Shown piece by piece: positions 33,776 through 41,736 of a stretch of DNA of 49,929 nucleotides (the stretch's first letter is position 1; every line of letters begins with the position of its first letter). Source of the DNA: Oscillospiraceae bacterium (GTDB lineage: Bacteria; Bacillota; Clostridia; Oscillospirales; Oscillospiraceae); contig SVLO01000013.1 of NCBI GenBank assembly GCA_015067885.1, positions 1 through 49,929 on the forward strand, written 5' to 3'. The position numbers and the translations under genes are program-made. The notes beneath the pieces are model-generated. The model had not been told where the DNA came from. It searched no databases and saw only the letters and a program-made list of their open reading frames with translations.

Positions 33776-34591
33776 TCACTCCCGCTCCAGCGCCAGCAGC
33801 AGTTCCCTTGCCCCGTCCGCTTCCATTCCGTCCTTTTGATAGGCCCGGGGCGTTTCCCCCGTCACCCGCAAAAACACCCGGTTGAAGTTACGGATGCTGC
33901 CAAAGCCGGCCTGCAGCGCCACCTGGGAAATGCTGGTTTCCCCCTCCCCCAACAGGGCCTGCGCATAGCTGACCCGGCACCGCGCCAAAAAATCGGAAAA
34001 GGACATCCCAAGCCCCTGCTTGACCTGTTTGCTGACGTAGGAGTAGCTGTACCCCAAGTGCCGCGCCACATCCTCCAGCGTCAGCGGCTCGTGAAAACGC
34101 TCCTGCACGTAGTCAATGACCCGGCTCAGCATCTGCATATCCGCGGTCCGCCCCGGGGCAAAGGTATTGCTTTGGACAAAGGCCGCCACCGCCTGATAAA
34201 GCAGCGCCTTCACATCAAACGGACTCCACGTTTTCCCCTCAAGGGTACTCTGCAGCCGCCGACGCATATCCTCATCCACGCAGAACCCATAGCCCGACGG
34301 TACCCGGTCACGAAACAATTGCACCACGTCCCGCACCTGCTGCTGACCGGCCTGAATGACGTAAAACAGGCTGGTCTGCTCGGTGAGGAAGCTGTGCACC
34401 GCATTGGGTGGGATCACCGCCCCCTGCCCCGTCGTCAGGGTGCAGACCGTGCCGCTGATGGGAACCTGAACACGCCCGCTACAGCAAAAAATCACTTCCA
34501 GATTCTTATGCAAATGTGGATGGCCGGAATAGTTCTTCGCGCAGTAGAAGGTCAACTGGTCATCTGTGGAATTCCGGGATTCGTATATCAT
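33776..34591 (-). CDS. AraC family transcriptional regulator (4 of 5)
   Basis: A 271-residue regulator with an N-terminal cupin sensor (GHPHLHKNLEVIFCCSG, GQGAVIPPNAVHSF) and a C-terminal AraC domain (LEDVARHLGYSYSYVSKQVK and AGFGSIRNFNRVFLRVTGE). It is divergent from the GH2 glycosidase gene, its probable target. It also lies upstream of the E2-like/ligase operon on the same strand, with no strong terminator between. The ATG at 34591 and a GTG at 34600 are both possible. The ribosome site (GGGGTGG) is weak for either. Confidence 0.88.
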   Translation of the reverse strand: MIYESRNSTDDQLTFYCAKNYSGHPHLHKNLEVIFCCSGRVQVPISGTVCTLTTGQGAVIPPNAVHSFLTEQTSLFYVIQAGQQQVRDVVQLFRDRVPSGYGFCVDEDMRRRLQSTLEGKTWSPFDVKALLYQAVAAFVQSNTFAPGRTADMQMLSRVIDYVQERFHEPLTLEDVARHLGYSYSYVSKQVKQGLGMSFSDFLARCRVSYAQALLGEGETSISQVALQAGFGSIRNFNRVFLRVTGETPRAYQKDGMEADGARELLLALERE

Positions 34592-34626
34592 AGCGTCCAC
34601 CCCAAATATGACAAAATCTGTCTACA

Positions 34627-34655
34627 ATTGTACCACTTCTTTCTTTCGTTTTCAA
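34627..34655 (-). promoter_or_regulatory. Promoter of AraC regulator 4
   Basis: TTGAAA (complement of 34650-34655), 17 bases, TACAAT (complement of 34627-34632). On the other strand, the GH2 gene shows only a weak -10 (TAGAAT near 34680) without a good -35, as expected for an activator-dependent promoter. Confidence 0.55.
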
Positions 34656-34706
34656 GCCACCTGTGATAGGTTAGGATTATAGAATAATATTGGAGGAGGG
34701 ACCCCC

Positions 34707-37262
34707 TTGAAACACTACTCTCTGTTGGATAACTGGACTCTGCGCGAGGAACCCCTGTCCTGCCCGCCGGAGCTGGCCCCCGCCATCCTGCAAAAGCAGG
34801 AGGGATGGATGAGCGTACCCACCCTTCCCTGTGACGTACACATGGCCTTGATGGATGCCGGCCGCATCGGCGAGCCGCTGGAGGGCGGCAATTCCTTCGA
34901 CTGCAAGTGGGTGGAGGACCGCTCCTGGTGGTTCCGCAAGACCTTCGTGCTGACGGCGGAGGACCTTAACAACTTCGGTGCCGAGCTGTTTATCGAGATT
35001 TTGGACATTCACGCCGACCTGTTCCTCAACGGTACCCACATCGGCCACCACGCCAGCGCCTTCTTCCCCTTTCAGAAGAACGTGTCCTCCTGGCTGGTCG
35101 AGGGGGAAAACGTTCTGCTTATCCGCCTGAGCTGCGGCTTGGAACACGTGGATGACCGGGACATCGCCACCATGCGCAACTTCGTGTCCTGCGACGGGCG
35201 CACCCGGCAAAAGGGCCGGGGCGACGACCGGCGCATCGCCCTGCGAAAGCCTCAGTACGTCTTCGGCTGGGACCAGTCCCCCCGCCTTGCCACCTGCGCC
35301 ATCGCCGGTGACGTGCGGCTGGACTTTTTGGATGAGGTCGTGGTGCGAGACGTGCGGGTGGAGACCCTGTCCCTGTCCGACGCCGGGGCGCAGATCCTTG
35401 CCCAGGCACAGGTGGAAAGCCGCTGCCCCCTGTTCGCCCGGGAGTGCGAGGCCACGTTCACCTTTGAGAAGGACGGTCAGGTGGTGTATGAAAAGACGGT
35501 GGACTTCCTGGCCCAGGCCGGCACGAACTACCTGAAGTTCGACTTCACCCTGCCCAACCCCCAGCTTTGGTGGCCCAACGGCTACGGCGACCAGCCCCTG
35601 TACACCGCCCGGGTGGTGGCCCGCAACGTGGGCGGCGCCCGGGACGAGCAGTCGGTCCGCACCGGTATCCGCACGGTGGAGCTGGACAACAGCAAGTACA
35701 GCGACGTGGAGCGCCGCTACGCCTTCCGCGTCAACGGCAAGCAGATCTACTGCAAGGGCATGGACCTGATTCACACCGACCACATCTACGCCCGGGCCAA
35801 GCGGGAGACCTACGAGTCCCTCATCCGGGACGCCAAGGCCGCCCACTTCACCATGTTCCGCTTCTGGGCGGAGGGCGTGTACGAGCCGGACTACGTCTAT
35901 GAGCTGTGCGACGAGCAGGGCATTTTGGTCTACCGCACCATGATCTTCGCCTGCGGCGCCTACCCCGACCACCTGCCCTGGTTCAACGACCTGGTGGAGC
36001 AGGAGGTGCGCTACCAAATGCTGCGCCTGCGCAATCACCCCTGTATGGCGGTGTGGTGCGGCGGCGGCGAGTGCCTGAGCGTACTCAACAGCTACTTCGG
36101 CGCCCACTATCCCGACCACGACGACATCACCCGGCGCCCCGGCGGCACTACCATCTACGGCCAACTGATGCCCCGCATCCACCACGAGCTGATCGCCTCC
36201 GTCCCCTACGTGTGCAACTCCGCCTTCGGTATGCTCCCCGCCGATCAGGCCCCCTACCGCGGCGGCGGTGACCGGCACTTCTACCCTTTCCTGAACACCA
36301 AGCCCGAGTATCAGCAGACCCGCATTTCCGTGGACTCTTTCGCGGATTTCAAGGCCCAGTTCGTCACCGAGGGCGGCGTGATGGGTCCCCCCTCCCCCCA
36401 GGCATTGATCCGCTACTGCGGCGGGCGGGAGCATATTGCTGACGACGATCCCATCTTCACCCACCACCGCAACTCCTTCGAGTATTTCGCCGTCCGTGAC
36501 GCGGTGTACCGCCACTACACCGGCGAAAAGCAGTTGAGTCTGGAGGAATACTGCCTGTACGGCGGCCTGTTCCAGGGCGACCTGCTGTCCTACGAGGCCG
36601 ATCAGATCCGCACCACCGAAAACTGCTCCGGCAGCGTGCTGTGGTGCTACACCGACGGCTTTGGCGAGGTGGGCTTCAGCCTGATGGACCACTACGCCAA
36701 CCCCAAGCCCGCCTACTACTTCATGCGCCGGGCCTACCACCCCCACCGCGTGGTGGTGCGCCGCTGCGAGGATGAGCTGCGCATCTACTGTGCCAACGAC
36801 CTGCCCGAGGCGGCGACCTTGGACCTCACCTGCGGCTATGTGTCCTTCGACGGCACCTACGCCCCCGCCCGGACCCTCACCGTCCGGCTGGATGCCTTTA
36901 CCCAAAGCGCCCTCATCGCCACCGTCCCCGTGGACGGGAGCTGGGACCTGCAGCGGGGCGCCTTCTACGTCCGGGGCGAGGGTATCCCCACCGTCACTTT
37001 CCGGGCCGGGGATTTCCGCACCCTCACCCTGCCCCGGGCCACCCTGTCCGTGTCCGACTTCTGCCGGGAGGGGGACACCCTGCACTTCACGGTGCAGACC
37101 GACTGTTTTGCCCATGCTGTCCACTTCAACCTGGGCGACGAGGTGCGCCTGAGCGACCAGTACTTCGACCTGCTGCCCGGCGAGAGCCGCCGTATCAGCA
37201 TCTTCAACGCCGATGGTATCACCCCGGACATGGTCCGTCCCACCTCGGTCTATCCCGATTGA
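34707..37262 (+). CDS. GH2 beta-mannosidase-like glycoside hydrolase
   Basis: An 851-residue cytoplasmic glycosidase with the GH2 layout: an N-terminal jelly-roll sugar-binding domain (about 1-180, ending RKPQYVFGWD, typical of beta-mannosidases), Ig-like domains, a TIM barrel (about 320-610) and C-terminal beta domains. The likely acid/base is Glu455 in VWCGGGE and the nucleophile Glu555 in VTEGGVMGPPS, 100 residues apart as in the family. GGG in the first motif and TEGG in the second differ from the usual WCGNNE and SEFG, so specificity may differ from mannosides. The start is TTG at 34707, preceded by GGAGGAGGG. No signal peptide. Divergent from AraC 4. Confidence 0.9.
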   Translation: MKHYSLLDNWTLREEPLSCPPELAPAILQKQEGWMSVPTLPCDVHMALMDAGRIGEPLEGGNSFDCKWVEDRSWWFRKTFVLTAEDLNNFGAELFIEILDIHADLFLNGTHIGHHASAFFPFQKNVSSWLVEGENVLLIRLSCGLEHVDDRDIATMRNFVSCDGRTRQKGRGDDRRIALRKPQYVFGWDQSPRLATCAIAGDVRLDFLDEVVVRDVRVETLSLSDAGAQILAQAQVESRCPLFARECEATFTFEKDGQVVYEKTVDFLAQAGTNYLKFDFTLPNPQLWWPNGYGDQPLYTARVVARNVGGARDEQSVRTGIRTVELDNSKYSDVERRYAFRVNGKQIYCKGMDLIHTDHIYARAKRETYESLIRDAKAAHFTMFRFWAEGVYEPDYVYELCDEQGILVYRTMIFACGAYPDHLPWFNDLVEQEVRYQMLRLRNHPCMAVWCGGGECLSVLNSYFGAHYPDHDDITRRPGGTTIYGQLMPRIHHELIASVPYVCNSAFGMLPADQAPYRGGGDRHFYPFLNTKPEYQQTRISVDSFADFKAQFVTEGGVMGPPSPQALIRYCGGREHIADDDPIFTHHRNSFEYFAVRDAVYRHYTGEKQLSLEEYCLYGGLFQGDLLSYEADQIRTTENCSGSVLWCYTDGFGEVGFSLMDHYANPKPAYYFMRRAYHPHRVVVRRCEDELRIYCANDLPEAATLDLTCGYVSFDGTYAPARTLTVRLDAFTQSALIATVPVDGSWDLQRGAFYVRGEGIPTVTFRAGDFRTLTLPRATLSVSDFCREGDTLHFTVQTDCFAHAVHFNLGDEVRLSDQYFDLLPGESRRISIFNADGITPDMVRPTSVYPD

Positions 37263-37279
37263 GCCTCCCGCAGCCGATA

Positions 37280-37315
37280 AAACGCCGGGGTACCCTGCTG
37301 GGTACCCCGGCGTTT
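37280..37315. terminator. Bidirectional terminator between the GH2 gene and AraC 5
   Basis: A perfect 16-bp stem (37280-37295 with 37300-37315) has a four-base loop. The T-tract is short on both strands. Confidence 0.85.
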
Positions 37316-37322
37316 GTGTCGC

Positions 37323-38228
37323 TTATTCCCGGTCCGTGCCGCGCTTCTGCATGGCACAGGTGCGGCGGTATTGGGCGGGAGTCATGCCAAAGGATCTTTT
37401 GAACGCCACGTAAAAGCCCGATGCCGCGGCATAGCCCACCTGCAGGGCAATGCGTTCCACCGGCTCGTCGGTACGCACCAGCCGCCGCAGGGCATAGTGC
37501 ATACGAATTTCCTCCAGCTTCTCGTGAAAGCTCTTTCCGCACAACTGGCGCAAAATGCGGCTGGTCTGCCGCTTGCTGACGGACAGATACCGGGCCAGAT
37601 CCTCCTCGGTAATGGGCCGGGCATAGTGTTCGTGGAAAAACTCCTCGATTTTGCCATAGCGGTCCTCACGCTTATCGTGGTCGGAGCGATCCCTGGTCCG
37701 GGGTCCGCCCGCAGCCTTCAGGGCACGGAACAATTGGATAAAAAACTGCCGCAGCAGGGCGTCCAGCAGCAGCTCCGACCCTACGTCCGGGGCGGACAGT
37801 TCCTCGGAAAAGCGACGAATGGTTTGGCACAATTCTCCGTCCGTAAACAAGATCGGCTCATCTTTCGGAAACAGCTCAAGCAGATCAAGCAGTCCGGAGG
37901 GTTCCCCGGGGGTCTGTTTCTGTCGGCAGCCAAAGCGAAGTCCCACGCTCATCTGCCGGGTCTGCCCCCCGGCATAGTAGCTGTTGTGGCTGCGCCCCGG
38001 GGGTATCAGGCACAAAGTGTCCGGGGCGCGCATCAGGACCTTTTCGCCGTCGAACTCGACGTAGTACTCTCCCTCCAAAGCCACCTGCACCTCATACCCC
38101 GTGTGGCTGTGGCGGTTGGGTACGATGGTCTCGTGGGCGCCGTTGGTGCGCATATCGATGCGCAGGTCGTCCAGCTTGACCGTGGCGCTGAAGTTCGATT
38201 TGTAGTTTTCCGAAAGCAAGTTTGGCAT
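37323..38228 (-). CDS. AraC family transcriptional regulator (5 of 5)
   Basis: A 301-residue regulator with an N-terminal cupin sensor (RHSHTGYEVQVALEGEY, APDTLCLIPPGRSHNSY) and a C-terminal AraC domain (EEDLARYLSVSKRQTSRILR and VGYAAASGFYVAFKRSFGMT). It is divergent from the acyltransferase/creatininase operon, its likely target. The ATG at 38228 is preferred over 38294 because GAGGGTG lies eight bases ahead and a plausible promoter (TTGGAA, 18 bases, CAATAT) overlaps the longer N-terminus. Confidence 0.88.
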   Translation of the reverse strand: MPNLLSENYKSNFSATVKLDDLRIDMRTNGAHETIVPNRHSHTGYEVQVALEGEYYVEFDGEKVLMRAPDTLCLIPPGRSHNSYYAGGQTRQMSVGLRFGCRQKQTPGEPSGLLDLLELFPKDEPILFTDGELCQTIRRFSEELSAPDVGSELLLDALLRQFFIQLFRALKAAGGPRTRDRSDHDKREDRYGKIEEFFHEHYARPITEEDLARYLSVSKRQTSRILRQLCGKSFHEKLEEIRMHYALRRLVRTDEPVERIALQVGYAAASGFYVAFKRSFGMTPAQYRRTCAMQKRGTDRE

Positions 38229-38259
38229 GGCAGGCACACCCTCTCGTCCATATTGCAAA

Positions 38260-38377
38260 ATGGGACATTTTGTTTCCAAAAAATTGGCATCCAAACGGAT
38301 TTACAGGCCGGCCGCTTTGGGGTATAATCAGCACAATGTGATCAACTGCGGCATTTATTCCATTCTAATATGGGACA
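38260..38377. promoter_or_regulatory. Candidate AraC-type operator repeats ATGGGACA
   Basis: The octamer ATGGGACA occurs at 38260-38267 and 38370-38377, in the same orientation and exactly 110 bases apart, on either side of the rightward promoter. Spacing near ten helical turns would allow looping by a dimeric AraC protein. This is a pattern only. Confidence 0.3.
38300..38328 (+). promoter_or_regulatory. Promoter of the acyltransferase/creatininase operon
   Basis: TTTACA (38300-38305), 17 bases, consensus TATAAT (38323-38328). The leader to the start codon is about 105 bases and shows no clear riboswitch. Confidence 0.65.
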
Positions 38378-38439
38378 CCGCAAAAGTCAACACTCCGCAC
38401 CGCTGCCGCCACGGCAGCGCCACAGGAAGGATGAACCGA

Positions 38440-39654
38440 ATGAGACCCACCCTTGACCAGTTAATGGAATACATCGGCGCCACCGATTGGCCCCAGCGCT
38501 GGCGTGACCTCTACGACGCCGCTATGGACGACTTTGAGAGAAACGGCTGCCCCTTTACCGCCCCCGACTACTATACCAAACTCCACGAGGAACTGGGCAT
38601 CTTCCCCAAGGAATTGCCGCTGTATCAGCGCGCCGCCGCCGAGACCGCCGGGGACGAGAAGCTCTCCCGTATCCTCCACCTGCTTTGCACCGCCCTGAAC
38701 CAGCCGGAGCATAACGCCGCCGACTGCGAGGGGTTCAAGTTCCCCCTCCCCCCGGATGTGGAGCCGTACCTGCCCCGGGATATGCTGCAGGCCCTTGCCC
38801 TGTGTTCCCAAATTCCCCGCTGCGTGGCCAGCCTGCGTCGCCGCGGCCTGCCCGAGGACCTGATCCGCACGGAGCTGGAACCCTTCGAGCGGGTCATTGA
38901 CATCTATCGCGACTACCACAACGGACAGGAGGGGTTCCACCTGCTGAGCTGGTACCACCGCACCATCTCCGGCAACCTGATCCGCCTGGGCCGGCTGGAG
39001 CTGGAGATGAATTACCCCTTCACCGGCACGGTCAAGGTCTTCCGCAACAAGCAGGGTGACATTGTGGACCTGGCCCACGACCTGGCCGTCCATCGGGAGG
39101 GCATGGCCCTGGGCGCCCGCTATTTCGAGGATGAGGAGGGTTCCTGGCAGGCCGACGTGGTGGAAACCGACACCCATTGGGAGGGGTACCCCTTCGACGA
39201 AACGGGCCGTGTGAAGAAGGAGCTTGTCCGTCTGGACAAGCTCGAATGGGCGCCGGTGCTGCAAAAGGGCGACACCGTGGTGCAGCTTCACATCCCCGCC
39301 AGCGGCAAGCTGGACATGGCCGCTGTTGAGGACAGCCTGCAGCAAATGCGGGACTTTTTGGCCGCCTACTACCCCGACTACGAGTACAAGGCCTTCGCCT
39401 GCGCCAGTTGGCTGCTCAACCCCGTGCTGGCCGACCTCATCGGTAAGGAGTCCAACATCGTGCGCTTCGGCCGCCTGTTCCGACCCTTAACGATGAAAGC
39501 CCACGGCAACGGCGTGTTCTATTTCATATTCAAGATCCCCAACAACAACTTCGACCTGCCCTCCCTGCCCGAGAGTACCCGGCTGGAAAAGGCGCTGAAG
39601 GACTACTACCTGTCCGGCCACGCCGTCCATGAAACCAACGGCTATTTCTTCTGA
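38440..39654 (+). CDS. GNAT-like acyltransferase-domain protein (NAT_N/GNAT_C type)
   Basis: A 404-residue cytoplasmic protein. It resembles a family with an N-terminal helical domain (about 1-120) and a C-terminal GNAT-like acyltransferase domain (about 130-290), annotated in databases as acyltransferase-domain proteins. Reactions of this family are not well characterised. The C-terminal part (FACASWLLNPVLADLIGKES, then an RFGRLF stretch and a HETNGYFF end) is typical of it. The ATG at 38440 is chosen because GGAAGG lies nine bases ahead; the longer frame would run back over the promoter. It is followed after 18 bases by a creatininase gene, so acyl transfer and amide hydrolysis may act on one substrate. 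Confidence 0.72.
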   Translation: MRPTLDQLMEYIGATDWPQRWRDLYDAAMDDFERNGCPFTAPDYYTKLHEELGIFPKELPLYQRAAAETAGDEKLSRILHLLCTALNQPEHNAADCEGFKFPLPPDVEPYLPRDMLQALALCSQIPRCVASLRRRGLPEDLIRTELEPFERVIDIYRDYHNGQEGFHLLSWYHRTISGNLIRLGRLELEMNYPFTGTVKVFRNKQGDIVDLAHDLAVHREGMALGARYFEDEEGSWQADVVETDTHWEGYPFDETGRVKKELVRLDKLEWAPVLQKGDTVVQLHIPASGKLDMAAVEDSLQQMRDFLAAYYPDYEYKAFACASWLLNPVLADLIGKESNIVRFGRLFRPLTMKAHGNGVFYFIFKIPNNNFDLPSLPESTRLEKALKDYYLSGHAVHETNGYFF

Positions 39655-39672
39655 ATAACGGAGGTACTTACT

Positions 39673-40548
39673 ATGGAAACCAGATGGCTCTACGTCACCA
39701 GCCAAGAGCTGGAACAACTGCGTGACAAGACCGGCGGCGTGTGCGTTATTCCCTACGGTGCCGTGGAAAAGCACGGCCTGCATCTGCCCCTTGGCACCGA
39801 CATCCTGCAGGCGGAGCATTATGCTTACCAGGCCTCCAAGGTGGAGCCGGTGTGCGTCTTCCCCGGTATCCCCTTCGGTGATATGTCCTGCGGCCACCCC
39901 ACCACCGCCCCCGGCATCATCTCCATCCCCATGGAGACTAACTTCCTCCTGCTGGAGCAGCTGTGCGACCAAATTGCCCGCTACGGCTTCAAGAAAATCC
40001 TGATTCTCAACGCCCACGGCGGCAACTACGCCTGGCTGACCGCCTTTTTGGAGCAGTTGGGCAACAAGAAAAAGGACTACGTGGTGGTTATGACCCAGAC
40101 CTTTATGGTCAAGACCTACCGCGAACTGCTGGACACCGTGGCCAACTCCCCCTCCGGCACCGTGCCCGAGCTGACGGCGGAGGACGAGGCCGCCCTGAAA
40201 CGCTATTACGATGAAAAAATCCCCACCGGTCACGGCTGTCTGACTGAAACCGCCCGGCTGATGGACATCGCCCCCGGCTCCGTCAAGCTGGACCGGCTGG
40301 GCATTGAGTCGGGCAAGCACCACCACAGAACGGACAAGTTTGCCGCCGCCGGCATCGAGATTCGGGACGACGGCTGGTGGGAGGATTACCCCAACAACTA
40401 TGCCGCCGAGAAGGACCCCGTGGATGCCACCGAAACCATCGGCCGGGCGCTCAACCGCATGGCCATCGAGCGCATCGCCAACGCTTTCCGGGTGTTCAAA
40501 GAGGACGAAGACCTGCTGCGCCGGCAGAACGAAAAGTGGAACGGCTGA
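39673..40548 (+). CDS. Creatininase-family amidohydrolase (canonical)
   Basis: A 291-residue metal-dependent amidohydrolase. It keeps the canonical signature EKHGLHLPLGTD with likely ligands Glu32, His34 and Asp43, plus LNAHGGNYAW and GHGCLTET (the usual GHAGxxET). Family members hydrolyse creatinine, N-formyl or lactam-type amides; the substrate here is unknown. The start at 39673 follows CGGAGG. It is the second gene behind a GNAT-like acyltransferase. It is more conserved than the other creatininase in the window (14920-15684), and the two are not close copies. Confidence 0.9.
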   Translation: METRWLYVTSQELEQLRDKTGGVCVIPYGAVEKHGLHLPLGTDILQAEHYAYQASKVEPVCVFPGIPFGDMSCGHPTTAPGIISIPMETNFLLLEQLCDQIARYGFKKILILNAHGGNYAWLTAFLEQLGNKKKDYVVVMTQTFMVKTYRELLDTVANSPSGTVPELTAEDEAALKRYYDEKIPTGHGCLTETARLMDIAPGSVKLDRLGIESGKHHHRTDKFAAAGIEIRDDGWWEDYPNNYAAEKDPVDATETIGRALNRMAIERIANAFRVFKEDEDLLRRQNEKWNG

Positions 40549-40557
40549 AACGAACAG

Positions 40558-40592
40558 AAAACATCCCTGACCCGCTGGGTCAGGGATGTTTT
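40558..40592. terminator. Bidirectional terminator between the creatininase and amidohydrolase genes
   Basis: A perfect 16-bp stem (40558-40573 with 40577-40592) with a GCT loop is followed by TTGTTTT on the plus strand and is A-rich on the other side. Confidence 0.9.
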
Positions 40593-40596
40593 TGTT

Positions 40597-41649
40597 TTAT
40601 TTGTCCGCTTCGGCCAGTCTTCGCTCCAAAATGGGGTAGAACAGCTTGGCGGCGTTGTTGTAGAACAGGTCGTCCCACTGCTGCTCCGTCAGGCCGAACA
40701 AATCGCCGGCCTCGTACAGGGCCTGCATCTGCTCGCACAGGTTGCGCATGGGGGTGTACTTGTAGTCCGGCGGCCAGTCCGGGGAGTCCACAATCCAGGG
40801 GTGGACGATGCCGAAGAAGTTGCCGCCGGCGGGCATACACCGGCCGTTGTCGCCCAGGGCGAAGCGATAGCCATCCGTGGCGAACATGATCTTCTCGTGG
40901 CCCAGCTCCTTCAGGCAGTAGATGATGGCCATAGGCTCGGAAATGCCGCCGCAGTCCATCCACACGTTGGGCAGGTCCTTGATGTGAGCCAGGCCGTCCC
41001 GCATCTTGTAGGGGTTGTGGCCCATGGCGCAGTGGGCCAGAATGATCTTGCTGTTGGGGTACTTCCCGCTCAGATAGCGGATCTGCTCGATGTTGCGGGG
41101 GTGGCGCAGCACGTCGGTGTAGTGGGACAGATGGATCATCATCACAAGGCCGTACTTCTCCGCCAGCTCCCACATCCACTCGGGGGCGTAGTCGGTGATG
41201 TCCGCCTCGTAGGTGTCCTCGCACTGGGCATAGCTGCGATAGGGCTTGATGGCCGCGATCTTGGGGTGAGTGCGGATCCACTCCTCGGTGTGGGCCGGGT
41301 CGTCCCAGGGCCGGGTGACCAGGCCGTTGACATAGCCCTCGTGCTCGTCGGCGCATTTGTAGGCAAAGGCCCGGTCCACGTCCAGGTCCTCCACCGACTT
41401 GAACCGGCTGGGGTTGCCCATGACCAGGCCACCCTTCAGGCAGCCCTCACCCAGGTAGTATTCCGTGTCCTCCACCCAGGTGTCAAACACCCGCTCCGCC
41501 GGGATGGTGTGGATCTCGTTGGGGGACAGATGGAAATGGGCATCGAACACCCGCTTTGGGACGCGCTTGCGGAACTTCTCCCGCAGCTCCGCCTCGTAGG
41601 CGTAGTCGTAGTTGGCGCACATTTTGCTGCCGTGGTCGTTGATTCCCAT
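40597..41649 (-). CDS. TIM-barrel amidohydrolase (amidohydrolase_2 type)
   Basis: A 350-residue cytoplasmic metal-dependent hydrolase or decarboxylase. The N-terminal FDAHFHLS supplies two metal-ligand His. MIHLSH and ILAHCAMGHNPYKM give the middle His positions, and ATDGYRFALGD gives the Asp at the end of the barrel. Related enzymes act on cyclic amides, lactones or aromatic acids, so the substrate is open. The start at 41649 has GAGGAG upstream. It reads in the same direction as the glycosyltransferase-peptidase gene, 87 bases behind it, with a -10-like TATACT (about 41701-41706) between, so it may have its own promoter. Confidence 0.85.
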   Translation of the reverse strand: MGINDHGSKMCANYDYAYEAELREKFRKRVPKRVFDAHFHLSPNEIHTIPAERVFDTWVEDTEYYLGEGCLKGGLVMGNPSRFKSVEDLDVDRAFAYKCADEHEGYVNGLVTRPWDDPAHTEEWIRTHPKIAAIKPYRSYAQCEDTYEADITDYAPEWMWELAEKYGLVMMIHLSHYTDVLRHPRNIEQIRYLSGKYPNSKIILAHCAMGHNPYKMRDGLAHIKDLPNVWMDCGGISEPMAIIYCLKELGHEKIMFATDGYRFALGDNGRCMPAGGNFFGIVHPWIVDSPDWPPDYKYTPMRNLCEQMQALYEAGDLFGLTEQQWDDLFYNNAAKLFYPILERRLAEADK

Positions 41650-41736
41650 ACAAATCGCTCCTCTTTCGCGCGGCAGCCGGGGCCACCGCGTTTTCCCCAG
41701 TATACCACCGGTTCTGCCGCCCGCGCATGGATGTAA

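Noticed and set aside
34677..37124. An 815-codon minus-strand frame opposite the GH2 gene
   Set aside because: The plus strand has intact GH2 motifs and a strong ribosome site; the antisense frame has none.
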